A DNA stretch of 64,000 nt, taken from contig CM059585.1 of the NCBI GenBank assembly GCA_030407085.1, forward strand, positions 100,162,501-100,226,500, read 5' to 3'. This DNA comes from Trichopria drosophilae. Lineage: Eukaryota > Arthropoda > Insecta > Hymenoptera > Diapriidae. Positions 10,140-24,200 of the stretch are shown in pieces. The notes beneath the pieces are model-generated. The model was given only the letters and a program-made list of their open reading frames with translations. It was not told the DNA's origin and made no database searches. Position numbers and translations under genes: made by a program. Every line of letters begins with the position of its first letter. The first letter of the stretch is position 1.

Positions 10140-12580
10140 AGAGGCACGTGCTGTATGGGTTGTAACCTCCATGGAATAAGTTTGGTCGATAATTCTCACG
10201 TTAACATAAAGTGACGTGAAGATTTTGCGACGCAGGACCGGACATTTCTGAATTTGCGGCGAAGAACCGAACGCAGGTCGAAAAACCGGCAAACCAAAAG
10301 CCGACAGGTAAAAAAACCGACACTTCAAAAAAAGTAAACATTTATAAAATTTAACATACGCGTCCAAGGTACGGATACCAGACCCCTGCTGATGAGCATA
10401 GTTTGTAGCCAAGTTCGAAACGTTTTTTATACAATAGATCTTGTTTATTAATTCCCATGTGGGGTTTCTTTATTCACTCTTCTCAATAGTAAAATGAATT
10501 TTACTGGCTATATATGCTACGTTATTTTAGAAGATTGTCGCGTTCGTTTACATTAGAACGACGCATTTTTTACATTTTTTTATGTTTACATTCTTTTGTT
10601 TATACATTTATTAAATGCGCCATCACACCGAGAAATAATAAAATAATAAATTATTTGATAAAGCGGCAAAGAAATTTTATTTTCTAATTCTCCGTATGTG
10701 AGAATTATATTTATTAATAATTGAGTTTCTTCGAAGAACGTTAGATGGCAACCAAATCCATGACTAAAGCTCCACATTGATACTTGAACGAAAACTGCGC
10801 CGCTTTACTTTCGGATTTGAGTGTCACCTAGCGTTTTTTTTGCACACAAAGTTAGGAAAAATAGTAGGCACAAAAAATGTAGGTGTTTTCTGTATCGTGA
10901 TAATTTATTTTTCGCGCTAGTTGCATAATAGTATTCGTCATATATTCTTTCGTGAGAGACATATATATAAATTTCGATGTACAACTCATAAATTATTTTT
11001 AAAAATTTCAAAAGTATTACAAATTCAGTATTCCTACGACATGACAATCAACTCTTAGGTACGAGAAAAAAATGGTAAAATATAGTATAGGAAGAAAAAG
11101 GGAAATATAGAAAGCATTTAAACTAACAATAAGAGAGATTAAATAAGAAGATATAGGACGTGCATTATCTATCATATAGTTTTTAAAAAGATATTTTTTT
11201 ACTGGATTTTTTATTTAAAACAAAATGCCTACTCTTTCTGGGTAGTGTATTAATCAAACACCTACTCTTTTCAGTACACTTTTTACGTTTTTATAGTTAG
11301 AAATGTAGAAATTAAATGAAAAATACAATAACAGTAGGATTGAAGTAAAAGTTCAATAAAAATGCTTAGAGGAGGCTTATACTACTTTCCTTATTTCGTT
11401 TGTAATAAAAGATATCACGTATACGAAATTCATAATACATATATATATTTTATTCTTTGATGATAGGTGCTAGATGCGTCTTACAAATCTTTACGTGTTC
11501 CGGTATAATAAAAAGTGAAACAGTATCCTCTCGGATTTTTAGAGCAAATCACCTCACGGGAAATGTAACTGCTATATTTGTTAATATTTAAAATTTATTG
11601 ACTTGTGTAGTTTCTATTTTTCCTTTTATGTCGTTACTTATGAATGTGTCTGCACTGGCGTATACATTAGTAATTAGACGGTGTTATTTACTACTTGCGA
11701 TCCTGCTTCTATTATTTTCGAATTTATTTTTTTTTATTTGTATTTATTGAGTTTATTTTCTATTATAATCATTGATATAATAATAGAGGAAAAAGGCATA
11801 ATATTTTCTAATTACATATTTATTTCCTTTTATTTATTTATTTATTTCTCTATTTCTTTTTTAATATTGTAATTTAATCGTGGTGAAATCTGTTGAAATA
11901 CACAGATACGTTTAGTGATTTCTGTTGTTACATGAGATACGTATATGCACGCGACGATTGTGTTTTTATGGTTGTTTTCGTGTAATTTGCATTAAATAGT
12001 AATCTTAAATGTATTTGGTAAACACGATGCGTTTGATATTATGAGATTTAATTAAATTCTACTTGATGAAAATAACGTAGTTAAATGAAAGTCCAGATGC
12101 TATACACGTTTTATACGAATGGAACAATTAGTGTCTTGAACAGGCAAAAATGGGTTAAATCTATTTAAGAAAAGATAGAAATGTTTTTAAAATAGCCCTG
12201 ATATGAAATAAATCCAGTTTCTATCCAGTTTATTTATTTACGTTGCAGATATAGGCAAAGTAATCAGTGAATTGAAAATTTTGTCAACATTCGAAAACGG
12301 AATATTCTCAGAGGATTCCGTAGTTCAATTGTTATATTTTTTTCATGTTGCAGTGGTCCTGTTATAAGTTATGTCTCTTTTTGTTATTGCTCCAAAAGTT
12401 ATATTTTTCTTCCCTTTAAGTTATATTTTTATAGGTTAGAATCCCTACCATTACGTTTCTTTTACTATTCACGAATGTTTAAAGTAACGCATTAACTGGA
12501 AAACTGCGGTAAATTTGAGGTTATATACTCAACTGCATATTTGCCTATATAGGGAAATCTTAAACGTTACAGAAAATATT
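10140..12580. other. AT-rich intergenic stretch
   Basis: No convincing gene. 10240-10340 has several AAAACCG..ACAGG words, with similar words at 36598-36760, possibly a degraded repeat. 11690-11880 is low-complexity T/A-rich DNA of TTTATTTA type that produces a spurious hydrophobic frame. Confidence 0.5.
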
Positions 12581-12584
12581 GTTA

Positions 12585-12717
12585 ATGTGCTGTAAAAGAA
12601 GTCTGATGTCCACTTTCTGAGGGTTTTCTGAACATGATGTCATTATATGAGATCTCTATGAACTCGTGTTCAGAAAACCCTGTGAAAGTGGGGCATTTGA
12701 CTTCTTTTGGAGCACAT
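12585..12717. repeat. Fold-back element (~50-bp arms)
   Basis: The left arm 12585-12634 and right arm 12667-12717 are reverse complements over about 50 bp with roughly ten differences. Both include AAAAGAAGTC and GGGTTTTCTGAACA. The loop is about 32 nt. The arm sequence is related to the longer fold-back at 47020-47200. Confidence 0.85.
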
Positions 12718-12724
12718 TTCGAAA

Positions 12725-15390
12725 TCATTCTGAACTCTTTACTATTTTGCTGTCTGGATGCAATACTTCATGATCCTGGATCTTACTTAAATAATTCCTG
12801 ACTTTGAATAAATATAATTGCTAACTTTCATTATCATACTCTTCAACGGGGAATTTATGATACATAAATTGTTTCTAATTGAACATAACTGACATTGACA
12901 AAATGGCACCGATGAAGCAGAATTGAAATACATTTATTGTAAGTAAGTATTTTATGCATTATACATTTTAATCTAGGGATTTTGTTTATTGCAGTTCAAC
13001 TTAAAATCTGTTGAGATAACCTTTACTAAACACAAAAAGGACTACTAAGACTTTTAGCGATTTCGCCATTCCAGCCGAAATTTGAAATGACCAAAAGTTG
13101 GAACAAAAGTCTCATGACAATGACACTCGCGTCTTCTTTATAATTCAAGGCGAATATTTTCGACTAAGACTGCGGAATGTAGGCATAAAGGTATGCGACA
13201 TGTTTTGTTGGTTCGTGACTTGCATAAAAAATGAACCAGTCATCGATGAAATGGTAGGTGGTGTCTCCAAAAGTCACGACGTCAAATTTTGCTTTATTTT
13301 GACTGAAATAAGCAACTTCTATAACATTTTGTTTACAAATGAAGCATTTGAGGGAATAAGGATGTTTCTCGAAAAACAACGAAACGAAATAATTTCATTT
13401 AAATGTTTATTTTGCTTATAAAACGACCAGAGCAGTGAGTGAGTTTGAACCAAGATGTTTTTGATATTTTTAGTTTGGACAACTTCTCTATACCATACAT
13501 TATCCATTTTAAAAGGAAAAATTCAAAATCTTATTAGATCACCACACTAAAAAAAAAGTATGGTTAAAATAATCAGAAATCTGGGTATTTTAACCAGAAA
13601 ATATTGTTAAATAGGCCCTTATTATTTTTCTAGTTGAAATAACTAGAAATTTCTTGTGTTATTCTAATGTTAAACATTCAAAACTTAAAATTAAATAATT
13701 GAAGCAAAAAATGGGTTTGTCAATTTTTAATTCCCTGTGAAAATTCTAATATCGTGTAAAACTTGGCATATTATAAATATTAATATTGATAATTAAATAT
13801 GTATAATTAAACGTTCCTATCTGGTGTAATAGCGCACGTATTAGTTTGCATTAATTAATTCATTAGAACGAAGTCGTTTGACACCTACATCTTTCTTTTG
13901 CATTGATTCATTTACTCAACTAAATTTTTTCAGCGTATCTAACTATAAATAGAACACGTTTAACGCATGTTGATAAAAAATGTATTTTTTGCATTCCTGC
14001 TAAATACTGCATCACATTACAGCTTTACTAAATTTCTCACCCAAATACATAGAAATAAATATTTTTTTATTCGAGTATTATCTTTATAAGAATGTTTAAT
14101 AGGTTAGGTTTATTACATTTTAAGAAAAGTTGTTTGTTGTAAAAAATGAAAAAATGCAATTGAATCTTGGTTAAAAATATTTCTAATTCCAACAAAATTA
14201 TATAAATAAAAGTTTTTGATACATGTGAAATGCTAAAAAGTATCTTCAGTACCATCCTCTACAAAAAAATTGCATTTGTAATTTGTAAATATAAATTTCT
14301 TATTAATTCAAATTATAATAATTCATGTTTCATGCAAAATTACTAAACAATTGTTAAATAATTTTGGATTCGTTAAAAATATTGAATTTCTTTTTTACCT
14401 TCAGTAACGCTACAAAATTCTATACGAGTAGTAATTTAAAAAAACAAACATAACTTTTAAGAACATAAGGTTTTATGGGGACTAAACTTTGAAATACAAA
14501 TTTTATATTCGTTTCTTTGAAGTTTCTTTTCAAACATTTTTTCAATAATGCTGCACCTTTTCTTCAAATTTCTCGAAAAGTTAAATGCAGTAGGTAATAA
14601 ATCCATGGACGCATTTGAAAGTCCAGGAGATCGTAAAATGAGAACGAATGCGGCAAGTACAAGTCTCACTACCTTAGTCGATTCAGTCAACAATGTCAAC
14701 AATTTCTCGCGTGTTGATTTCGTCACAGCATAGGAATAATGAATGGAAGGTTAATTATGACGAGAACAATACACCCACGTGAAAACTAGGGGGTTTCGAA
14801 GGAATTCTCCTAAAGAAATGACACTCTATTGAATGACGGTTTCAATAGTAGTAATGGACGTTTGACAAAAATAGCAGAGTATTTTCAGAACGTTTCAATA
14901 ACGACTATGCTTATCCACAAAATTGTAACTTAAAAAATAGTTAGTATATGCTAGTAGTAATTGACCTTCCTACATATGATCGTAAAGCAACAAAGATATG
15001 TGTAAAGTAGCCAATGCTTTTCCTCAAAGAATTCTTCATGATGTGGCTATTTTTAAAAAAAATGAGAATTTTTACTACAGTTACTTAAAGATTTTTTTAT
15101 TTATATCGAAAGTTTTACATGCAAATAAAACAATGTATGGCCGAATCCATTTCAATAAATCCTGCAGCCAGACCGACGGCCTCTTAAAAATTAGCGTGAG
15201 ATATATTATTTTAATTAAAAAAGAAAATAACGCGTGTTTTTTTTTTTAAGTTTTTGTAAATAATTTGTTTTTGTCAACTAGTTATAGTATGATACAAATT
15301 ATAATATTCTGAATTGTAAATGTTGCATACAGTCAAGGACAATTTTTCACGATGTTAATTTTACTATTATTATAAGTTTCAAGCACTCTC
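12725..15390. other. AT-rich intergenic stretch
   Basis: No gene supported. The 107-codon frame at 13098-13421 begins at TTG and matches nothing I know. A poly-A-rich AGAAAT/ATTTCT inverted segment lies near 13550-13660. Confidence 0.45.
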
Positions 15391-15395
15391 TCTTT

Positions 15396-16250
15396 CCCAC
15401 ATAGAAATAAAATCTCCAGAATATCCCCAGAATGTCACAAACGTTACAATTGAAATATTGCAATTGCAACATCTTCAGAATATTCTGAAAATATCTCAAA
15501 CAAAATGTTGCAAATGAGATATTCTGATAACATTTCATTTGAAACATTCTATATGTATAATTCTCAGAATATTCTAGAGATGTAGTATTCGAAATGTCTC
15601 ACGACATTTCAAACTTGATGTCAACCGAACGTTGCTCAGGAAATGTTGCAAAACATTGCAGATGAGACATTCTGGAAATATTTAATTCGCGATATTCTAC
15701 ACATATGGTTCTTAGAATATTCTGGAGATAATGCAGTGCATTTCTAGATATAATCTTGTTCATGCTATAATAATATACATGCGACCATAGCGTAGTGGTT
15801 AAGACGTCAGCGTAGTAAACGGAAGACCCGGGTTCGATTCTCCGTCGGAGTAAATTATTTTCAGATTCATAGATTTATTTGCGAGCGAAATTGTATAACT
15901 ATATTCCGTAATATCATATATAACGAAACATACATAATAATAAAAATCAAATTAAATATCTATAATAATTCGTTCTATTTTTTAAGCTTTCTTTATGGCC
16001 GAAATGTCTTTAGAATGTCAAAAGAATATCTGCAGAACAACTCCAGAATATATATGTTGTATCACAGAATAAACTCAGAACGTCTCTACAATGTCTCTAG
16101 AATATTCCAGATGTCACCAGAATATCAAAAAAGCGGACATAAGATGTTCTGGGGATGTCTCTAGAATATTCCTGATAACATCTCCAGAATATTAATGTCT
16201 CAAAAGTAATATTATGGAAATGTCGTCGGGATATTTCTCTTCTATGTGGG
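15396..16250. mobile_element. 855-bp TIR element with CCCACATAGAA ends
   Basis: The ends are CCCACATAGAA and TTCTATGTGGG. Just inside, both sides are filled with AGAATATTCTGGAGA-like words in both orientations (for example near 15478, 15565, 15712, 16098, 16147, 16184). These subterminal repeats are typical of non-autonomous DNA transposons. A tRNA-like sequence (15781-15852) sits in the middle. No transposase frame and no clear target duplication were seen. Confidence 0.75.
15781..15852 (+). tRNA. tRNA-like sequence (pol III A and B boxes), probably SINE-type or pseudo-tRNA
   Basis: TAGCGTAGTGG fits the internal A box and GGGTTCGATTC fits the B box, at tRNA-like spacing, with a CCGGG/CTCCG T-stem that has one mismatch. 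The 5' and 3' ends do not form a good seven-pair acceptor stem and no clear anticodon arm can be assigned, so a functional tRNA is unlikely. It lies inside the element at 15396-16250. Confidence 0.45.
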
Positions 16251-17210
16251 TTGTGTAGAAAAGCTACCACAGAACACTGCAAATAAACTCCAATCACAGA
16301 CAATTGTATGGACTTTTCTTAGGCCACTCAGTTTTGTACTCAGTGGAAAACATCTGTCTCCATGATCTTTCACGTTTGATTTGAGTTTCTATGGTTTTCT
16401 TTGATAACAATGTGTTTATAGGTTGTAGATTATTTTATCATAATTAATACGATCCTAATTATAATATAAGAACCACCAAATTCCTATACTATGAGAAAAA
16501 GCACTTGTTTTGTGAAGTGTAATATTGTTTTCGACATTTTGAAATATACATTTTTTATTAAATAACACATTCCAACTTGGCATCGTTTTCGAAAGTGAAA
16601 GGACATTTTCGAAGTAATTTTTATAGGATCGGAATCATTGTTCGGAAATTCTCCAGAGGTTACGTACCTGCAAATAATGCCGTAGTTTGCTACTTTTGAG
16701 ATTATGTAGAGAAAAGACAAAATTTTTAGGAGCTTTTCTTTTAGTTTGATCATATACTCCTATTATTTCTCTTGAATGTGATTGTCGCAGAATTTAATTA
16801 CTATTTTTCTGCAACAACTTGCGGCAATTTGAAACTAGTTGCAAATTTGTACGCGGGTATGTTCGGAGTTATGAATTTGAAGTCAATATATTATAATTGT
16901 CACATTGAAGAAGGTTGATTCAAAATAGCGTATAAAAAAGTTTTCAAAAAATATTGCTGATGAGAAAAATGTCCCTATTTCGTGGAAACATTTTTTAGTG
17001 CCATCAATCTTTTATTGCAATTTTACCTCATCGCATTGTTATACAATTTTTCATCATTTGCACAAGTTCAGTTGGTCTTTGATACCTGAAAATCGATGTT
17101 CAAAAAAACAAATTTTAATTATCACTACCTTATTGGTAATTTTATAACGCATATGGGTGAATCTCTCACAAAGGACAAATGACACGTTCAAGTCATTTTC
17201 CTAAAAAATA
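16251..17210. other. AT-rich stretch, nothing recognised
   Basis: No gene, repeat or RNA that I can support. Confidence 0.45.
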
Positions 17211-17218
17211 TTCATATG

Positions 17219-17945
17219 GTGCAAAACCTCCATTCCGTTACCGTACATGAAGCTAATTTTATTCAAAGAATGAATATTACTTCCCATTTAAAATCTAATT
17301 TAATCTCTTGTTTAGTAATATTTATTAATTATTGTTTATTTTACTTAAATCCGGAAAAGGTAAGGCAAAATATTTCAAATTCTATTTTCTAGAATTAAAT
17401 TAGTTTTGTGGGTCACTAAAATTCCATTCCGTTACAGGTCAGAAATATAAATATTAAAGGTAAACAAACATGTTAGGGGAGCAATACAGACGTAAACAGT
17501 ATTTAGAATACTAGTGTGATTGAACATCAGTGCGAATTAGGATGAAAGAAAATAAAATATTCAGTATAAATAATTCAGTTGAGTAGTCGGCATCGACAGA
17601 AAGAAAACTCCATTCCGTTACCGCAGTAAATTATAAATTTTGATAAGTAAATGCTTTTACTTGAAAAAATAAAATTTTATCTTTTTACATTAGAAACAAT
17701 ATATTTCGGAGCTATCGAAATTAACAAAACGGAATTCCGTTACCGCCAGTGGCTTTTCCTTTTTATGGTAAGTAAATGAAAAATTGTATTAATAATTCTT
17801 TGAATAATTTTTTATTTTTATAAAACTTAACAATATTTAACGTTTTGATTCAAAGTTTAGAATTTTTTAAAATTTATAAGTAATCAATTTAAGCGTCGTC
17901 CAAGGGAGCAGGAACTATTCCGTAACCGCCAGTACTTTGTTCGTT
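17219..17945. repeat. Degenerate tandem array of ATTCCGTTACCG boxes
   Basis: Five boxes of the form (C)ATTCCGTTACCG occur near 17232, 17428, 17611, 17729 and 17916 in the same orientation, 115-200 bp apart. Each is followed by AT-rich sequence that often contains TAAGTAAATG. This looks like an old minisatellite with units of about 115-200 bp. Confidence 0.7.
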
Positions 17946-18029
17946 TTTTGCTAAATAAATGATAAATAAATTTAAAACTCATTACGCGGAGGTTTTTGGG
18001 GTCACTGTTTACGAATTTAATGTTCATTT

Positions 18030-18285
18030 TTTAAATTCAAAATGGCGGATCCAAAATGGCGGACGAAATATTTTAGGAATTCAAAAGTTAAGAAATAAAT
18101 TCTAAAAAAATTCGTAATCTTCGCCCTTAAAAACCTCCGAGTAGCAAATTTCAAGCTGATCTAATTAATTTTTAAATATTTGATCCGCCATTTTTAATTT
18201 ATGAATTCTGACCATTGATTCGTAATCGACGACCTCGAAAACACTCGAGTAATCATTTTCAAGCCAAATCACTCATTGTATTTGC
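18030..18285. repeat. AATGGCGGATCC-type repeat fragment
   Basis: Carries AAAATGGCGGATCC, AAATGGCGGACG, TTTGATCCGCCATTTTTAA and ATTCGTAATCGACGAC, matching the family at 8720-9075 and the arms of the 61-kb palindrome. Confidence 0.7.
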
Positions 18286-18289
18286 GATA

Positions 18290-21200
18290 AAAAATTAAAC
18301 AATTATTTTACAATGAACAATTATTTTTTAAACAATAATGTTCACACATATTTTTACCACATATTTTAGAGACTTGCTGTAGTACTCCTCTTCTCATAGG
18401 AATAGTGATTTTAATGTTTATGAAACTTTTTTTTTTAGTTACAATTTAGAATTTGTTCTTTTTGACTGATTCACCCATATTTATTTTGTATAAAAGAAAT
18501 TGATATCACCTACATTAAAAAAAAGAATATTAATGAAATTCTTCACTTCTTCTAATTCGAAACACAAAGGTTTTGAACGAAACTTACAGAAAATATAGTT
18601 TCCTGACACGAAAATACTTTTTTAATAACATTTCCTAAATGATTACACCCCCAAATACAAAAGGAAGAGTAGCCATATATGATTCAACTAAAGGAAAACC
18701 TCTCTACATTTGTGTATTCTTTACATAACGTCAAAAGTAGGCAAATATGGTATTATTGGAGAATATAGCCTCTAATATATTTAAATCCTAACATGACAGG
18801 ACAATTCTGACCCCGAATTAATATTCTACGCAAAAAGTAGTTGGGAACTGGCCCTTTATGATTTCCAACAATTTACATAATTTCAGGTCTTTCATTATTT
18901 AGTTTGGTGCCAAAAACGATCTGTAATAACACTGTTAAAAGGAAACACATTGAATTTAATGAACATGTGCTGGAAACACATTTCAATTCTGAGATGACAC
19001 GACTTCTAATGTCAGACCTTAAATTTAATGTACACAAAAAATGTCATGTACGTACCTTAAATTTAATATCATTCTCTATAGAGTTTCATCCGCATACCTC
19101 CTCCTCTTCAAAAAATGGATTCACGCCACTGATAGAACATTTAGTGTAAAAATTTACTGTAAAACTTAATTTAATATACAGTAGGCCTGGTAGAAATTCG
19201 GTCTAAATATTGGCAAGTTTTGACGAATAAACTTATATACTGGCCAGTTTGTGAGTAATAAAATGTGACCAGTTTTTCATACAAAATGTAACAAAATCAT
19301 GGATTGTTTTTCTATACCATTTTTAGATAAACTGTGTACAGTTTCTGCTCGGTTTCTACAATAAAGTACTGAGAATATCACACTAACAACCTAACACCAA
19401 CAACCTAAATACTTTTTGTCTAGTTTCTAGACGATAATTTAGATAATATTATGTAGATGTTTTTTTTTACGATAACTTAAAAATTGTTTGTACATTTTTT
19501 ATGCAGTTTCTGTTCAGTTTTTATGCATTTAATATGAGTATAATCATCATCATCAACGTCATCCGCAGCGTAATCATCATCATCAGTGCTATTGTTATTA
19601 TTTTCGTTAACATTGCCATCAGTTACTTCGTAGGAGTTTATATGCTCAGCACAGGCACACAGGTTTTCTTCATAATTTTCCTGAAATGCTTAATATAATT
19701 TAATACGCTTCTATAGTCACTAGTGGAAGACAACAATTTAATTATAAATAGATAGGAAAGAGCGATCTTATTACCAAACTTACGCAATGCAAACGGGCGA
19801 TCCACACCAGGCGAATGTTCACGATATACTGATTATGGTCTTCTAATTTAATAGCAATATTTTCCAAGAACCCTGAAAAATGAAAAGAATAACAACCGCG
19901 AAACGTAAACAACATAGGTTAAGGATTGTAAATGGTTTGCTGCATTTGATATGGGTCCTTCTCCAATCCACATTTATATCATACTTATTTTGAAAAATGT
20001 CGCTGAATAGTTATCAGGTACAAGTCACAAATTTTCTTTTACTATTAGATAGAAAAATCAAATTTATAATTAGTATATTAATGTTATTAATACACTAGTT
20101 TTTATTTGTTACTGAAAATGTTACTAATTCGTAGCAAATTTTACAATTTATATTACTATTTTCTTAATAATACAGATTTAGGGAGAAGGTGATTCGAATA
20201 ATTTTAACGGACATACAAATTAAATTAAATAGTTTTACATGAAATTTTTAGTATACCCGTACTAATAATTGATTTATATCTTGGTACTGACCACAACTAG
20301 TTAACGGTATCGATATGAATCTTTCAATAACACGGCGATCTCCGTTTTAGATTTCCTAAACATAACAAGAAATACTCGAGGATCGAATTTCAGTCAAGCC
20401 TTATCTACGATTATGCCGCGTCATAACGGGGACGCGATAACCGATCCAATTTCAAAGATTGAACTCATTCAGAAATCTTTTCATTTGACATGATTTATAT
20501 TAAGTCATAAATCTCTATTAAGAAAAAAAAGATGTACCTGACACATCGCAGGTAGCCGAATGTTGGACTTTACTTCGGTATTTAACGGTGTCAGTTAATT
20601 CTTCCAAATGTCGTTTTTCAGACGAGTCTAAAGATTATTCACTTTTTTAAAAATGCTTTAACAAGACTATAAATGTGTTGTAGATTTCCTTTTATAATAT
20701 TTAAAGACCGTTATAGTAGTTAACCATATAATGACAGAAACTTAATTCTTGAAGCTTCAAATGAGGTCAACGTTGATACTTTAATTATAACATATTAGGT
20801 TACACTAAAGGCAAAACAAAATAATTGACTATTTTTATTTCATGATTACAAAAACTTGTATTAACATATAGTCAAGTTATTGTAAGGAAAATCTATCCGA
20901 TTCATAGGCATTGATCTGTTAATCAGTACCATGAATGCTGTCATAATTTTAAAATTACTATATGATATTTTTATGAATATCGGTTTTATGCACATTTTTT
21001 TGGTGAAAATTACCGAATGTTAAATATTACTTAACATCCCAAAAGATTCTTGAATTTTCCTGAAAAATTCCCTAATCTTTTATTTTTAAATAAAAGAAAA
21101 TTTGGATAAATTGTACTTATTAACCCGTCAGATGGTCTATTTAAGTTCTGTATACAGCGAACGGTCCTTATCTGAAGGTGAATCTAGCTTGAAAGCAGTA

Positions 21201-24200
21201 GGTCATTCACCTTTACCGAATACCATAATACTGAAAAGAAAGAATTGTTTATTGTCAATAAGTATTGTTTAAAATATAAAGGCCTTTTTTTAATAATGAA
21301 AAATATGAAGAAAGCATTCCAACATTAAAAGAAACTCGATTTTTATTAATCGTATGAATTGATCTTTTTGATAAAATCAAAATAATTATTCTTTACTGAT
21401 ATTAGTCGTATCTTTTGTTTGATTATATTTAACTAGTTTAATAGATGTCTGAAAACATGCGTGAAAAATTGTATACTAACCTTATAAGAGCACGTGAATC
21501 CTGGACTAAACTTATTCCGTGTAGGTCCCTGTAGTACGTAATGTTTCCGATTATTATTCAACGTACTAGAAAATGATATTATATTTTTTACAATATGCAT
21601 GGTTTTATATTATATTTCATTTGTAATCTGGTTATAATTTGGCGTGTTCGATCTTACACTAAAAAAATATGTTTTATAGTTATTCTACACAAAGTGACAT
21701 ATAGTAATTCGAAACCCATTTCTGTACCGGGAGCCAAACATAGCTAAAAATGCTGCAATCGCACCTGGTGACAATAATGGAACTAAATCGATTGATGATA
21801 AACCACAATATATTTTTCGTTGCACTTTTAAAATAAATGCCGATAATTTTTTTATTTGCTCTTATGTATTTTATTCTACATACATATTTAGTATCAACAA
21901 TAAAAAACGATTTAGTTCTACAAAAGACACATTATTCATGTACTATAAATAAAATATTTTTCAATAAAAAGAAAATGACTGAACTACAAAGAGTAATAAC
22001 TTAAAGTCTTAAAAGTTAAATAACTAAAATTCAGTAGCTTCAGAAATCTTTAGCAATATGCTTTCAACCTACATGGAAATTGTGTAAATGTTTATACACC
22101 TAACCCATACTCAAGAAACGTAAAAAAGTGTGATTCGTAAACCATCGTCGGTTATGAACACTGCAAATGCGTGTGATGGCTATTGAAAGTATACTTGAAG
22201 CGAAATCCTCTGAATACATTATACCAGTTGTAAAAAGTTCCCTTCTTCATGGTGCACATGTTATTGACGCCAGAGTGCAAGAACCTCTTCTTTAGAAGAT
22301 CACTACTTAATATATCTTCGCCAACGTTTTGTTTTGATTTTTTGGTTTTCTGATATTTGGAATATTTATTTGACCAACTTTTGAAATATCGTACTTTCCT
22401 GGAACATTGTCCATTTGTTAGACATACTCACGAAAAAATGTATTTCTAAAAAAATATATTAAATCTTTTACTTTCATAGAAATTGGTTTTCATGACAAGA
22501 CAAAAAAGTTATCCTGCTACTTCATAACCAAGCATGAAGTTATAAAACTGTATTACTATATGAAAAACTGGTTTATTCACTTTTCATTCGATGTATAACC
22601 GATAAAACTGGCCAACAAAATGTTCTTTTCCAAACATCAATAACTTAATACAAAATTAAGCAATTATATACTTAAGTAAATTATGTGAAACATATTAAAT
22701 TTAATTACCAACACTGGCCCATAAATTTCCAGTCATATACAAAAATATTATTCATATATTATCAACGTGATTATAAGTAAGTTTTAAGGGCCCTCGAGCG
22801 TCTTTGGAGCTGTCAAAAAATGCGAGGAAACTGCGCGTTTAACATTCAATTTTTAAGCAATTTTTTCAACATTTTTTTTACAGAAATCCGTTCCTTATTG
22901 TAAGGACTATCGGGTGACGGAATTTAGTCAAAATATTCTGATTATAATTGGGAAAAATCAAACCTGGAAGTTTCTCGTCTAGTATTGAACTGGACAAATT
23001 GACAGTTAGAAAACAAACCTCAAAATTTGACGTCAAACTTTCAAGTTTCATTTTTCCTATTTATAAACTACAAATCGTGACTAACTTACTCCACCCGGTA
23101 GCTCTTGCAATGAGGAATCTATATCGATCAAGAAATTCAGAAAAAAGTGTCCAAATAATTAACCTTAACCGCTTGGCGGCCCTTAATGATATTATACTAT
23201 TCAAATATGACTCATTTTTTAGACCACTGGAGATTGACTCTTGAATCGCTTATGGCCGAACCAAAATTCAACTTTACAATAGGAATTGCAGATGACCCTT
23301 ATGGGGATTCTAGCGTCGTGACTGATCCTAGCGGCGACAAACCATACTAACTGTACCTGGCTTGAACATTCATATTCAGATTTCTGTTACAAGTTTCGTA
23401 ATTTTCTGATAATGTTGCATATTTTGTCGGCCTAATACAGGATCTGGTAAAGTTATATTACTCCAGTAAAATATATCTAACATATAATTAAATAAACAAT
23501 TAAGTTTTTCTTGGTAATACGGTCCTCTTATTAATTCTGAAAAAAGTAAATAAAGAAAATATGACGTAACTGGGATATCAGTTCACGTCTAGCGCAATAA
23601 ATTATGCAGTATATGTAAAAATTTTGAATCACCTACTATTGGATTTAATATTAAAAATCATCCCTCTAGCGCTTATAATTAGAACTATTGTTAAAATGCG
23701 TTTCGCACCAGGACGCCATGTTGTGCTCTTCGGCAGGGCTTATGGCATCCTTGCCCTGGACGCGATATCCAATTTTAAGTTTGTAAATCTAATTTTCATT
23801 TTATACTGCATTAAATGCCGGGATATAGCATTTAAGCAGTGATAAAATGAAGAATACATTCTAGACTTAGATAATAGTACCAGAACGTTGGGTTATACTA
23901 TATCTACCATATAGTATAAAAGTCACGGTTGTCTCGTATTTGTTGACAAATTCTGATATCAAATTATGTAGAATTCTCTAAAAAGGATAGGTCTTCTTCC
24001 AACTCCTCTTATTTAATTTCTTCCTTTATTGCTTGCCTTTCTTTATTTGAAATTTCTTAATTGCTGTCTTTCGCGCTAATGAGAAAGAACTCAACAAACC
24101 AAAAAGTATACGAAAAATCTGTGTACGATTTAATACCAAATAAATCTCTTTCTTTCCCGCTCTTTCAGTTGCGCGTGCGAGTGTGTACAATATTATACGC

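Noticed and set aside
13098..13421. 107-codon plus-strand frame and its minus-strand shadow
   Set aside because: It begins at TTG, has no recognisable motif and AT-rich codons, and is overlapped by an equally open frame on the other strand.
15781..15852. Functional tRNA gene
   Set aside because: No proper acceptor stem or anticodon arm despite good A and B boxes.
22948..23244. 98-codon frame
   Set aside because: No domain, no splice partner and no promoter feature.
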